Under the pieces are notes generated by a model. It had not been told where the DNA came from, made no database searches, and was given only the letters and a program-made list of their open reading frames with translations. Below, piece by piece: positions 34,568-47,477 of a stretch of DNA of 64,000 bases; position 1 is the stretch's first letter; each line of letters opens with the position of its first letter. The DNA lies in the NCBI RefSeq assembly GCF_001638985.1, contig NW_017265138.1, positions 1,975,993-2,039,992 on the forward strand. The letters run 5' to 3'. A program made the translations under genes and the position numbers. This stretch comes from Phycomyces blakesleeanus NRRL 1555(-) (lineage: Eukaryota > Mucoromycota > Mucoromycetes > Mucorales > Phycomycetaceae).

Positions 34568-37199
34568 TTTTTTTTTCTTGCTTTTTCTTTGATTCAACTC
34601 AATGTAAGTTCTCTAACCTACGCAACCCACCATGAAATATAACAATGCGGTCTCTCCATAGTAGATAATTAGTAGAAAATTAATATACTGCCTTTCCTTT
34701 TAAAATGATGGTGGCGATCCCGGAATATTTCCCGATCAAATTTTTATTGTCCAATACACCTCTTTGATTTTACTTTTCATAAAAGCTTTTTTTTTGCACC
34801 GATTATTCTGCTTCCTGGTTTGTATATGGTCGATCAAAAGCTCTATCTATTAAACAATCTTTTCATTTTAAAGAAAACATAATTCGTCTCGGCGTTCATA
34901 CAGTAAAGTCAACTTCTTGTAATTAGGTTGTTAAAAGACTACAAAGTCTGAACCCCTAAGTCTAACATTTCATGTGCATAAATTGAAGAAATTAACGAAC
35001 ATTTACATGATCCTTGTTTGGAAAATAGTAATGTCTATACATGGGGGTAGAGAGGACTTGCAGATAATTCATGTTATTATCGACTTAAAGACTTTTCATG
35101 GGACTCGATTCTTGTATAGGTAGTTTATGTGTTCTATTCGGTTAGAGAGAAAGAGAAAACACACACAACAAGATCCAACTTCGTTATTTTTCTGACATAT
35201 ATTGCAAGCTGGAAAGTAATTGGTGCATATGTTTCTTGGCTCTGCAGGGTGTGCATTAACTGAGCTCGTATTTCTCTTTTTCTTTACACATTACATTTCT
35301 GCTTAGATATAAGCACTCATTTTTTATACAAACTAGGATTATACATGTTAAACTACCCATATACTATATAATTATAAAACAAAGGATTACTTACTCTAGG
35401 AAATAAGCTCGCTCTAATAGTAATACTATTATTTTAAAAAGAAATCAAATTATTATAGCAAAGGACACGGCTATAGTGAATACCAGTTATGCTTCAAATT
35501 AAATCAATGTTGGCTTAAGGGTATCTCGGGTTAAAAAAGGCTGATTAAGATTCTGGATATTCAACCACTGACACTGCTACTGATTGGTATATTATGCATA
35601 TATATATTGAGAATACTCTTGGACAAACTTGAAAAGTATCCAAAAAAAAAACACTGTATTCTTGGCATGTATAATGGTTTCTTATACAAATCCAGAAAAT
35701 ATTATAATATATATATTACACCGCAATGGTGTGTATATGATAATCTTCCTCTGCACTGTCTCAATTTTATTGCAATTGGGAAATTACGAGATGTTACTAA
35801 AAGTAGTCCTAATCTCAACTGATGAATATGGAACGAATAGATTTTATCAGTGGGCTTAATATGATTCGACACACCTTTTTTTTTAATAATAGAAATAATA
35901 AAAATACACAGCAAAGACTTTTTTTTTTGTGTAGCGCCATTGAGTTTAATTGGTTACTACGTTACTTCAATCAAAAGATGATATATATATAAATATAAAT
36001 GACTAAATTCCCCATATTAGGACAGAATATTCTTTAAGATGGTGCGCATAACCTCTTCAAGATCCCTATTATCCTTCAATTACCCAATACGCCACACCTA
36101 ACATTAGGTACACGTGCTTAAAACAGTGCGTTTATATTTATGTTTTCCCTAAATATTTTTATGGCTCCACATTGCCCAATATATATAGACTTTACAACAC
36201 AAGGACGCGGACTTGATATCTAAAGGCTATAATATTTTGATTAATACGAAGGATTGTTATTTTTTATCTATTTCAATATTTTGGCTTGTTGGCTTTGTTC
36301 TATCTATTTATTTTAATAAAATAAAGCAAGTCAATACCTGTATTCGAATGGACTGGTGTATCGGTCTAAAAGCAAGTCCATACACAAGTAAACGTATTAT
36401 TTGTACACAAATTATTTATAGACTTGCCATATTATAAAGAATAAATTATATACCTATGTTTGGATAATAAATATCTGTAGTTTATTAAATACCAACAATG
36501 GAGACACACACATATAAAATAATACTTAAAAAAAAAGCCAAGTATAACTCCTTAAAAAAAAAACTTTTGCCTGATAATAATCCTGTTCAATTGAGTGTCT
36601 AAAGTATAACAAGTACTTGTGAAGACACATAAAGTAGGATTTCAGGTGGAGAAAATATAAAAGAAATGTAACGAATACAACCTTTGCAAGAAGAAGAAGA
36701 GTAACCAATTGATCTAGTCAATATACGATATAAAAGCGGATATAATGAAGCCCTCTAGACATTCACAAGTCAGTAGAAACAATGTAATTTAGTTTTTGGT
36801 TTTTGAATTAAATATTCCTGTGTGCAAATCAGTATAGTATGCAAGATACTACGTCTATAGATTTATTGAAATTTTAAATAATTTAAAGAATATATATAAA
36901 AGAGTAATGTCTAATATACAAGTGCGCATATTTCCCGAGTACAAAATTTATAGCTTGCTAGTAATATAAAATATGTAATTTCGTCGGTTCTATATTTAAT
37001 GACCATTTATTCTGTCGAGCAAAATCTTTTGTATGTCCTGAATTCTTATTTGCAAACACTTGATATATAACTAGATTTTGTATAGAGTTCAACTATGCGT
37101 ACAGTTTATTGAAGTCACTTTAAATAAATAAATAATTCTTGGATAATGTTTTGTAAAATAAATTAACAAAGGGATTATTTTTTCTAAAGAAATAAATAT
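34568..37199. other. 2.6-kb AT-rich spacer between LysM-1 and LysM-2
   Basis: No gene recognised. There are short frames only, many stops in all frames, and A/T homopolymer runs. The left end is the upstream region of LysM-1 and the right end the 3' flank of LysM-2. Confidence 0.5.
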
Positions 37200-37795
37200 T
37201 TAAACAGCAACGCAGTAGGCTCTGCCGGTATCAAGGTTGTCGCAAAGGTGCTCACCGACATGATGAAGGCCAGTGTTGTATTTGAAAAGCTGAGCTTGGG
37301 TAATACCGTTCTTCTTGGCAACACTCTCGCAACCATCGTTAGCAAGTACAGTGTAGTACTTCTTGCAGTTTGGATCAGTGTGAGAAGCAAGATGGAGACC
37401 ATTGGTGCTTGCGGAGCCAGAGTTAGCGGTCTTAGTAGCAGCAGCCTTGTGAGTTGTGGTGGTGACCTTCTTATGGCCACTCTTGATGCAGTAAGACTTT
37501 CCAGAAGTGATCTTTCCACATTTCTTGACATTGGAGCCAAGTCCACTGTTCCACTGCTGGAACTCTTTAACGCTAATTTTGTAGTGCTTTGCGATAGAAG
37601 CGCAAGACTCGTTCTTGGTAGCTAATAATAATAATAAGAAGTAAAAAGAGAAAGGTCAGGAATTCTGCGAATGTTGCAAGTATTTGTATTCTTCATTGAC
37701 TTACCAACGTGCTTTCCGGTGCAGACAGTGGAAGGAGCAGCAGATACCATGCTGGCCAAGAGAAAGGCGGAGACTGCAAGGAGAGTGAACTTCAT
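37200..37795 (-). CDS. Secreted LysM protein with short Thr/Ala linker (LysM-2)
   Basis: CDS complement(join(37200..37621, 37705..37795)), 170 aa. The signal peptide is MKFTLLAVSAFLLASMVSAA. Two LysM modules carry four Cys each: CASIAKHYKISVKEFQQWNS then CGKITSGKSYC; and CKKYYTVLANDGCESVA with LCDNLDTGRAYCV. The linker is only about 30 residues (KKVTTTTHKAAATKTANSGS). This is the most compact family member and probably shows the ancestral form. The 91-nt first exon and phase-1 intron are identical in layout to its paralogues. It is predicted to be secreted and to bind chitin-type glycan, either as a cell-wall protein or as an effector that hides wall chitin. Confidence 0.92.
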
Positions 37796-37871
37796 TTTGT
37801 GAGAAAGGAAAGGAAAGGGATGTAGTAGTAAGAGGTGGATGATCGAGTCAAAGTACGCTGATGTGCTCTGT

Positions 37872-37880
37872 CTTATATAC
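37872..37880 (-). promoter_or_regulatory. TATA box of LysM-2
   Basis: GTATATAAG about 77-85 nt upstream of the LysM-2 ATG, shared with the paralogues. Confidence 0.6.
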
Positions 37881-40800
37881 TACAAATTTTCCAAAAAAAA
37901 TGAGGGCTTTCAATGATCGGGTAATTAAGCTTGATCTTTCAATAATTAACTCATCCAAATTTGGGCAATTTATACAACACGGACACAACGTCCTACATAC
38001 AATAGATATAGGTAGTCCTATTTGTTACGAAGTTGACAAAAATACGACAATCTTTCGTACTCATGAATCTCTGTACATATTGCCAAGGCAATACACGTGG
38101 AACACAATTACTTTATTTTATTTTCTTAAAACAATTGTGCTGTTTAGTACATGCATAGTCTTATGAAAAGAGAAATCAAATACACATATTCTGATTTTTT
38201 TTTTGCTAACTCTCAAGTTTCTCCTAAGAAATTATGCTTAATTTGATCTAGCAAAATATAACAGAGTAGATAGTAGCTAGCCAGTGCTATAAAGATGTGT
38301 GTGTGTGTGGTTTACAAAAACCAAGTTGGTTATCCTCGGCTCAAATGCTAACATAGGTGCTTTTGTTTTTACCGTGCAATTGGCACATATTTATCCATAA
38401 TCGATGAAATCTAGAAATATATGTAATTCTATTGGCTCCTTGTTTTCTCTATTTTTGGATTTAAAAAAACTTAGTTGTGGCTGGTAAAAAGAAAATTAGA
38501 CATATTCTTTATAAGCATGTATACATGTGTGTGTATTCTTTAGTCAGTTATTATACATACATAGCCTATTTGGCTGTGTCTTGTCATTTCCAGGATGATA
38601 GACGAGTTTATTTTTCTTTCAAGAAAGTATAGATTCAATTTTTATTTAAATGAAACCTAACGCATTGGACAGATTGCTCTTATTCACTTGAAATATAGGT
38701 TTAGTAGTTGCAGTATGCCCATTAAACTAATGTTTCTGGACATCTGGATAGTCAAATTGGCACCCTCTTTGTGTGTAATAGTCTTTTTTAGATAGAAATA
38801 TGTATCTATAGATATATTAATGATCTTTTTTCCTTATAGAGCTTATACGAGATCCGAAGAATATATACGTGCGAATAGTATAATTTTATCACCAAGTCGA
38901 GAATATAATTTATAAAAGTAAAAAACTATATTTTTAAGCAATCATTAAAACTCATTGAGAGTAAAAAATAATGATAATAATAATTAATAATATTTATAGC
39001 AAAACTGTCGTAAATGAAACGAAATGTATTTTTGGACATGTATTACCACTAGCTGTTAATACTATACAGTTCTACTTCTATAATATACAGCTATTAATAA
39101 TCCCATCGCGCTCTAAAGCCGAGTAAAACTTCAGGAAATACACCTGGACTAAATTAGAAATTTTGATGCTTTATAACTATAAGTTTATTCACAAAAAAAT
39201 TATATCCAAATGCACCTGTCAAGTCTAAAAATTCTTATCTTTTTTTTCGATTAAATATGTAGTAATTTTAAGTGCTGTAAAAAGTATAGCCGAACTAACT
39301 TAACGTTAAGATATAAGCACAGATCTTAGTCATAATAATACCCTTGGGCAATACAAAATAATAGCTGTTTACTGTCAATATCAAGGTCTAGTAATTCCAC
39401 ATAGATGATTCATATTCTAAAAAAGCTATCAGGATCGAGACCCCAAGTAAATTAAAACAGGATATTTTTTTTTAAAAAAAAAAACAGTTTCGGGTGCAAT
39501 TGGGGTATCAAATACATTAGTTTTAAAGTACAATACAGCAAAAATCCATAGCGAAAGTAAAAGACAATGATTTCCAAACGAATAATTTTGACCCCCACTA
39601 ATAAAACTTCAGTTATGATATACAATTAATCTAGTGAGAAAAGGTTCAAGAAAAAAAAGTTGGATCATATTAAGAAGTGGCCTTTCTGTGGTGTATTTTA
39701 GCACAACCAAAAGTCTGATAAATGTCAATATTTATTTAGAGACTTTATTGATATAAAGCGCAATAACCAATCAGAGTTCCCATATGTAGATTTATGTTAT
39801 CTATAGAAAAAACTCCTGGCTATATCTATTCAAAATCTTCATTATAAAGTGATCTCAGATCCTTGCTAGCTCTTCACCTGATTTGCTAATTCAACTATCA
39901 ATAATAGCTTTTTTTTAACGTATTAAATTAGCCACATCTCATAATCAAACCTGTGAGCACAATACATAAATTTATGCACTATGACAGACACGTCTTTTTA
40001 GCAAAGCCTTATACCATTCTTATACAAACCTCTTATACTGGCATTGATCAAAAAAGGTTGTTAAACCCGTGTAACTGTGTTTGACGATTATTATTTTTAA
40101 AGAAAGCTGTATAACCTAGTCAGAGTAACCAAAAATAGCATAAAATCTTGGGGTACCTCGCACACTATTTCACAATCCCACCGTTAAGAGCTGAGTAGAG
40201 TAGTAACATCAAGGCTACTAAAGTAACTAGCCGCAATTACTTTATCTATATGATAACGACAATAATAGTGACAGAAAACGTAAAAAGTTCGAATAAAAGT
40301 ATTTCGAGTTTAACCAACAATATCGATTTGAATATGTCTAAAGCTAAATTGAAAAGAACAAATATTGAAGCAATTTTTTTTTCTTGTAGTCAAAGTCTAC
40401 CAGGGGTGTATGATGATATATTCAATAAAAATCGTACCTAGCATCGCATTTTTATCTTCTGCAATTTGCTTGGGGTTTTGAAAGCAAAAGAAAAAGAAAA
40501 AGAAAAAAGCGTTTGGTATTATCCAATAATATTGGTTTTAAAGAAAAAAATTATTTGAACCTTTTACACCTGTCTACCTCTGATTTTTTTTTAAAAAAAA
40601 AACAGCTGTTTAATTATTATCACTTTTTAGAAAGCTGTAAATCGATCTGCAAATTTAATCATTTACTCCCCGCAATTTAACGCTGCATTCACTGAATATT
40701 GGTTTGCCTAATAAAGTGATATCTTTATTTTTATTTCTTTTGTTTCAGCAAGTTTGATTAAACCTCATGCAATAATAATATTTAATTATAATTTATTTAT

Positions 40801-42503
40801 TTATCTATCTATTCATTGAAGCTCTCTTCAAGCAATGAAGCCCTCAGAAACAGGTTGCTTTTTATGACCGTTACTGCAGAAGCTACTAACATTATTTATG
40901 CCAGCATAATGTCGTATTTAAGTTTCATGACAAACAGCCACATTATCTCTATTAATTTCTATTCTAAATGGCCTGAAACTTCCAGCCTTGTTTTGGTCCC
41001 TGACCTCATTTTCCAGGCCATACCCCACTCATCAATATGTATTGCAAAGATACAATATTTTAATAGTACTACTTTGAATTTACCCAAGTTTAATGATAAA
41101 GAACACAAGAACCAAAAAATAAATAACAATCTTAGAAGCATAGTATGGTATAATACAGAATCTAAACAAGCTACTGTACTTTCTATTCTCTACAAGCGTA
41201 GAAAGATATAAATAATAAGTATTAAACGTAGTGCTCCCTACAAAAAAACAATATACACTTAATATTATTTGGTTCAAACATGTATTACAAAGCACAAGAT
41301 GTATATCTTGTACCTTGATCCTTAAGTCGTATTTATGCTTTATTAGCAATACATTTAAAAATAGTCCAGTTGCAGAAAAGCAAATTATGTTTAAATTCAA
41401 TTGAATCATTGGGTGTACAAAAGTAAAGAAGTGACTCTCACAAATTTTTGGAATAAAACTCAGTTAATTTTCATTATAATTAATCTAGGGTTCTAAACAC
41501 ACATCACACTACCACACTGTTATCCATGTTTTTATTTATTTAATTCAATTAAATATATGCTAATTTTTTTACTTACCATTGAAGAACCTATTGAATTCAA
41601 AAGTAACATTGTCGAGTTTGCATTTACCATATTCCTCACTTGGGACGGTGACGATCGTGTGAAGAGTTTGGAACTAGGCCTAGGTCATTTTCTATGTCTT
41701 TGTCTCTTTCCAAGAAGATTTTAGACGAAATATATGTCTTATCCTCCCCGAAAGAGACGAGAGACCTTTGATCTTCTCTACCCTTTTGTAAAGATGTCGC
41801 TATGGAATGTGTTTCCTTGTACTCTATCTAGTACTTAATTTATGAATTATAAGAATTTGAACAACAACAACAACAGCAACAACAACAAAACATTTAAATC
41901 AAATATAGAAATCGAAAACATGTTGTAAAGTTCTCTTCTGCTTTACATCAATAAATGCTCATCATTTCTTTGATCCTTTTGCTCCCTATGTAAACAAATA
42001 CAATCAATCACTCTTAAAACACACATACTGTCATTTTCAGGAGCCCAAATATACATACATATATATGTAAAATCTGTATAAACGGAAAATAAACTACCTT
42101 TCATTTTTACCATACATCTTAGTTGTCTTGCATTATATGTCAGATCGTAAGATTTGTAGGCAAAATAGACGTACTAAAGAGATAATGCAGTCTAACTTGG
42201 TTCTAAATGTCTAATGTTTTTTACAAGTTCAATTAATTTTGCCTATACTTCCTAGTGCATATATATGATTATAATGGATAGTGTTTCTTGATACAAGCCT
42301 CCTTTACTCTCAAATTCATACACAAGCACACATGTATACATACTTATAATATGAAAACGAAGCAATTGAAAACAAAAGCAAAAAACAAAAAGATTAAGTG
42401 GTGTATATTTTGCATGGTATTTATTGTGATTGATGCCTAATCTAACGGATACATTATTGTATGTATGGGTAAAAAAAAGGAGCGGGTCTGAAAAGAATGT
42501 TAT
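37881..42503. other. 4.6-kb AT-rich spacer between LysM-2 and LysM-3
   Basis: No gene that I can support. The largest frame (40816..41211, +, 131 codons) opens with TTG, has no homology motif and lacks intron structure. The region holds many poly-A/T runs, for example near 39471-39484 and 40588-40603, with local inverted T/A pairs. Confidence 0.5.
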
Positions 42504-43142
42504 TTAAACTTTGACGCAGTAAGCTCTGCCAGTGTCAAGGTTGTCGCAGAGGTGATCACCGGCGTGGTGGAGACCAGTGTTCCACTTGTAAAGCTGGGCC
42601 TCGGTGATGCCGTTCTTCTTGGCAGCGGTATCGCAACCATCACCATCTACAACAACGTAGTACTTCTTGCAGTTGGGGTCAGTGTGGGGGGCAAGATGAA
42701 GTCCGTTTGTGCTGGTGGCAGGAGAAGCCTTGGTGGTGGTAGACTTCTTGGTGGTGGTCTTCTTGGTGGTGGTCTTCTTGGTGGTGGTCTTCTTGGTGGT
42801 AGACTTCTTGGTGGTAGTCTTCTTGGTGGTGACCTTCTTGGGTCCACGCTTGACGCAGTAAGACTTTCCGGTGGTGATCTTGCTGCACTTCTTAACGTTG
42901 GAGCCAAGACCGCTGTTCCACTGCTGGAGGTTCTTGACACTGATCTTGTAGTGCTTAGCCATAGAAGCACAAGTCTCACCCTTGGTGGCTATAGATGAGA
43001 ATAATGATTAGGATATTTACAAGAAAAAAAAAGTGTTTTATGATAGCTTACCAACGTGCTTTCCGGTGCAGACAGTGGAAGGGGCAGCAGCGACCATAGT
43101 GGCCAAGAAGAAAGCGGAGACAGCAAGGAGAGAGAACTTCAT
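42504..43142 (-). CDS. Secreted LysM protein with Thr/Lys pentad linker (LysM-3)
   Basis: CDS complement(join(42504..42988, 43052..43142)), 191 aa. The signal peptide is MKFSLLAVSAFFLATMVAAA. LysM 1 is near residues 25-77 (HYKISVKNLQQWNSGLGSNV, SKITTGKSYCVKRG) and LysM 2 near 137-189 (CKKYYVVVDGDGCDTAAKKN, LCDNLDTGRAYCV). Residues about 80-119 are a TTTKK/STTKK pentad repeat, about seven units, a likely O-mannosylated, positively charged stalk. Very close to LysM-2 outside the linker, which implies a fairly recent duplication. Base composition is more GC-rich than the flanks, as in highly expressed fungal genes. Confidence 0.92.
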
Positions 43143-43219
43143 TTTAGGATGGTAAGGAAAGGAAAGGAAAGGAAAGGAAAGAGGTGGATGATTGTATCAA
43201 GGAGTGGCGAGGATCCCTT

Positions 43220-43228
43220 CTTATATAC
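43220..43228 (-). promoter_or_regulatory. TATA box of LysM-3
   Basis: GTATATAAG about 78-86 nt upstream of the LysM-3 ATG. A CTTTCC repeat (GGAAA array on the plus strand at 43156-43180) lies between it and the start, a likely pyrimidine-rich leader. Confidence 0.6.
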
Positions 43229-46200
43229 GAATAATATTTTAGAATCTAGATGTATTTAAATCCACCAAGTCAGATTGAACTTTTTATTAATTAAATATTC
43301 CAAAGAAAGACATATCACAGAATACGAATATATTGCAACACCTATGAAAGAAGTATATTTAATTATTCGCCGCTCAAAAGACAAATTAGGACCCTTTTCA
43401 GATGCCTGTCTACTGTCATTTTCAAGATATGTAGTTTAGCTCAAAACTATGCAATTCACTCCCACGCGTGTAGACACTCTAGTAGCCTGAACCATAAAAA
43501 AAATTAGTAGATTGCTAGCTAGCCTAATAAACATACCAGATTTATGAGCCGTTTGTCTTACTGAAGGCCAATATACTCTGAATTGCTAGAGTAATAATCG
43601 TAATTCAAACTCGACAATGTTAAGCAATTCCCAGGTCTTTTTTACCTTTCTTCTCCTCACTAATTTGGGAACTTTTGTCTGGAAACAAACATTTATTTTT
43701 TGATATAGCGTGTTGTTGCGACTTATTTGCTCCAGACCGGTGAATTTTGTCAATTGCGGTAATCAAAATGGATTTAATTATTTCCATTTGTAAAGATCAT
43801 TGAAATTTATCCATGAGGCAACAGCATTGCAAATGGACAATGGAAAATGGTCCAGAGGCTTTCAAGAGGTCGATAAATGCTTTGCCTACATTACAAGAAA
43901 TCTAGCTTAATTTTAATTTGCTAGCTCTATAAGTAATAGCCCACACATATACAAATATATATATATGATCTAGACCATAGGCTAACCATAACATTTCCCA
44001 CCGATCACTTAGCAGATCCTTAAACATGGTAATAAATATATATATATATATGTGTGTGTGTGTAATTGAGTGTCTCATATGCTACACTTAATATTGGCAC
44101 ATATCGTTATTGTTATTAATATTATTATTTATTTATTTATTAAAAGAAACAAGAAGGATAAGATAGTAATATTGTTAGTGTTACCAGGCTGTTTGTGATT
44201 CTGTAATGTGTTTGGTAAAAATAAACCAATGATAGTATACAAATCGTAATTACTACTATCATTATGTTGTTGTTGCCTTTATGTGTACTATGATACACTT
44301 TTGGTTCCATAATTATAGCAACATGCTTACTCTTCAAAAATATTCTTATTATTGAAAGTAATCTTTTTTTTAGACAATCGAGATTGGGCTGAGCTACAAC
44401 CCAAGGAATATTTGATTTTTTACGCCCCGAGATAAGTGTTGCCATGTTGCCTAAATAACCACAGTAACAGAAGAATACTCTTTATAAAAAAAAATAACCA
44501 CAGCAACAGTATCTTCAGAAACACATCTTCTTGTATTTTATTTTCTTTGGTACTTTATTGATACTCCCGGAACATACAATGCGCGCCCGTTGAAATATAG
44601 GCAGGATATATATATAAAAAAAGAACAAGGAAAAGTACAAGAAAATAATAGAAATAGATTGTCTAACGAGCAAAGAGTCAAATCGGGTGCTTGTCTGATG
44701 GTAGCCACGGCTTTGAACACTAAAATTTCAGAAAGAGAGAGAGAAAGAGAGAGTAGCGCAATGACCACAAAAATGATATAAGCTGCGGTGGAAGTCGGCA
44801 TGAGCATGTTCAGTATCTGAAGCTTGCTAGGTCAGTAGAAAATAAAGTATCAGAGAGTCCACTATAGAGTGACAGGCAGGATACTTGGGACTAGTTGAAA
44901 ACGAGAATGTATGATGAAAGACGAACTCAGCGGTGGAGGAACCCTCTATTATAGGACTTTGCACAACTGAGACAGCGCTTTGTAAGATATAGTCCACCGC
45001 TAAAATAGTTTCCAAGAAATGTCAGCAGGTTTCGGTGAACGGAGCCAGTCTGAGCTTTGTGGAGAGAATGGTAATTAATCTGGAAAAGAGACAGGAGAGA
45101 AAGGAAGTCACCCATAAGACGAGAAGAATCCACTGTAGTTGCTGTTGGCGATGCCGTAAACGAAGCAATTAAATAATATATTTGTTCAGGTTTCTGGCTT
45201 GTTTACCATTATTTCAATTGAATGTCAAATCACACTGCGAATTCTCGTCGATTTTTATAGCAAATCCTAGCGCAACCCTCATTATCAACCACAGTGCGAA
45301 CTTACATTTTGGATAGATCGAATTACTTCCATATTTCAAACACTTTGTGAACATAGTCAACTCTTGGGCTTTCAATGGTGTAAAATTCCAACTGAAGAGC
45401 ATACGGGGTTTAATCTTTATCCTTGTATATGGGAAAGCAATGCTGCTAATAAATACCATGGTAGCATAAACTATAACAATTATAATCGCAATCGGCTAGT
45501 AAGGGAAGGATAAAGCAGGTATAATGACAACAAAGAATATTGAGCACTCCAAAGACGCCGCAATCAGAACCGTAGATATTTCGACCAAACTGCTTGGTTT
45601 CGTTATAAGACGACATATTTTTGCCTCATTCGCAAATCTTTGCCGCATAAAACATTTCTATGTACAATGCATTTGTACCACCATCACTCTTTTCCACAAT
45701 TGCCTTGGATCCTGAAAACAATGGTTTGTATATTCGTACTCAGGTGCAATTTGCAGACATCCCAATCGAATATGATAATCGTACATCATAGGCTTCTGTC
45801 TTTGAGTTGCATGTCAATCTGTTTATCTCTCTTAGAGAACAAGAAATTTTACTTGTTATCCTCACCAACGAAAACATTGGTCTTATTCATATTGTGGTTA
45901 CGGACTGTAGCTTGAATATTATTCAAATAAAATAAAAATGCCTACTACCGGTGCTTAGTTGATCTTAGATCTGTATTAAGTTGCTACTCGTTTAAACATA
46001 CTCTTTGTTTCGACATTTGCCCCAGAATTTGTAAGAATACAAAATGTGACTTCTGGAGTTACTTTTATATATACTTTTTGAGGCTTTCGTACTTTGTTCT
46101 TGATAATGTGTCTTCCTCCAGAAATATGTGGCTTTTAACCTTGGTCTTTGCTATTGGCCGGGATTGCTATATTGGGTCAAGCTCATGAAATTAAGCAGGA

Positions 46201-47477
46201 AGATATACACACTTATATCCCTGACACTCGATATACTTGTTTATGTTATCATGGGTATGAGTGGGTGTAATGTATATAACAATATAGTGACCTTTCATAT
46301 GATGATGTTTATTCCTTTCATTTTAATTTGGCCAAGGCATCGATTTTGATTTGCCGTGATATTGCATATTGAAATCACTGTATTTGCATAAAGCAAGGCC
46401 AATACTGACAGGTTAGAGGGATTAAAAGAGTAATGTTGGTCCTAAATTCCCGGTAAAGCTATGGCTTCCAGAGCAAGGATGTTTTCTTATATTAGGTGAA
46501 TATAAATGACAGCCTGATTTATTTTACAGAATAAGAATAGACTCACTACACAAAATAATAATGTTTGTGTTCAGGTAACCAGGAAATGAGAATAGTGTAA
46601 CAAATACATCACGTGTATAGTGGTACGGTCCGGGATGTATCTCACGTTTAAAGATTGAATAATGCAGAGCCCGGTATTTTCAAAAAATTATCTATTTCTA
46701 TTTTATTTATTTATTTTTATACATATATTTCCACATTAATGTTAACGTGTTTCAATGTTCCACTGATGCATAGAAATAAATACTACATGACTGCAATTAT
46801 ACTGAGTGGATAAAAGAAAACAATTCTGGTAATCGTATGGCTAAAAGGAATTCAATACTCCATACGCACACACACATTTTTATTAGAGACACCAATCACT
46901 AGACGATACACTACTGAGTTTTTTTTTGTATAACCAACATACAACAAATATCGACAGACCTGCTACAGGCTAGTTTACATTTTTGGGAAGGGAGGGTAGA
47001 ACCCTTTAAAGAAATGCTCATCCACTACTTTACTTAGAGAACATTCATTATTATATTTTTAAAAGATAGACAGTATTTGAGTAACTATTGTATTATTTCA
47101 GATTGTTAATAAAATAGGTGTTGCATAACATGATTTACACAGAACCGGTTTATCGGTCACGCCTGATATTAATATTCCTTTACAAAAAAAAAGAACACAT
47201 ATCAAAAGTCGTGTATCCAAGATAAATAGATTATGTATCAGATTTGTAACCAAAGCACAGGAACCTCTCTAAAGAACACTATAGATTTGCTTCTACGAAC
47301 TGTATGTATAAAGCAGCTTTTGGGACTTGGTTATAGCTTATTTCCAACAAAATAACTTAAATTTAAAAAATGCACTTTTATTGATACTAAATAGTGCATA
47401 TAATTCAAACTTTCCAGCTAGGAAACTTTGAAAATATGTGTACGAAATAAATGCTTGTAATGAAAGAAGGGGTATGT
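43229..47477. other. 4.2-kb spacer between LysM-3 and LysM-4
   Basis: No intact gene. Between about 44.5 and 46.4 kb the composition is less AT-extreme and contains short open patches on both strands (for example 44927..45133 minus and 45524..45915 plus). They may be worn remains of a gene or element, but no family motif is readable. Confidence 0.45.

Noticed and set aside
32888..34597. Longer start for LysM-1 at 34597
   Set aside because: The extra 33 residues would place a basic stretch before the signal peptide and overlap the TATA-like box. The paralogues all start at the equivalent of 34498.
40816..41211. 131-codon plus-strand frame between LysM-2 and LysM-3
   Set aside because: It opens with TTG rather than ATG, has AT-driven composition and no motif, and is isolated from any splice partners.
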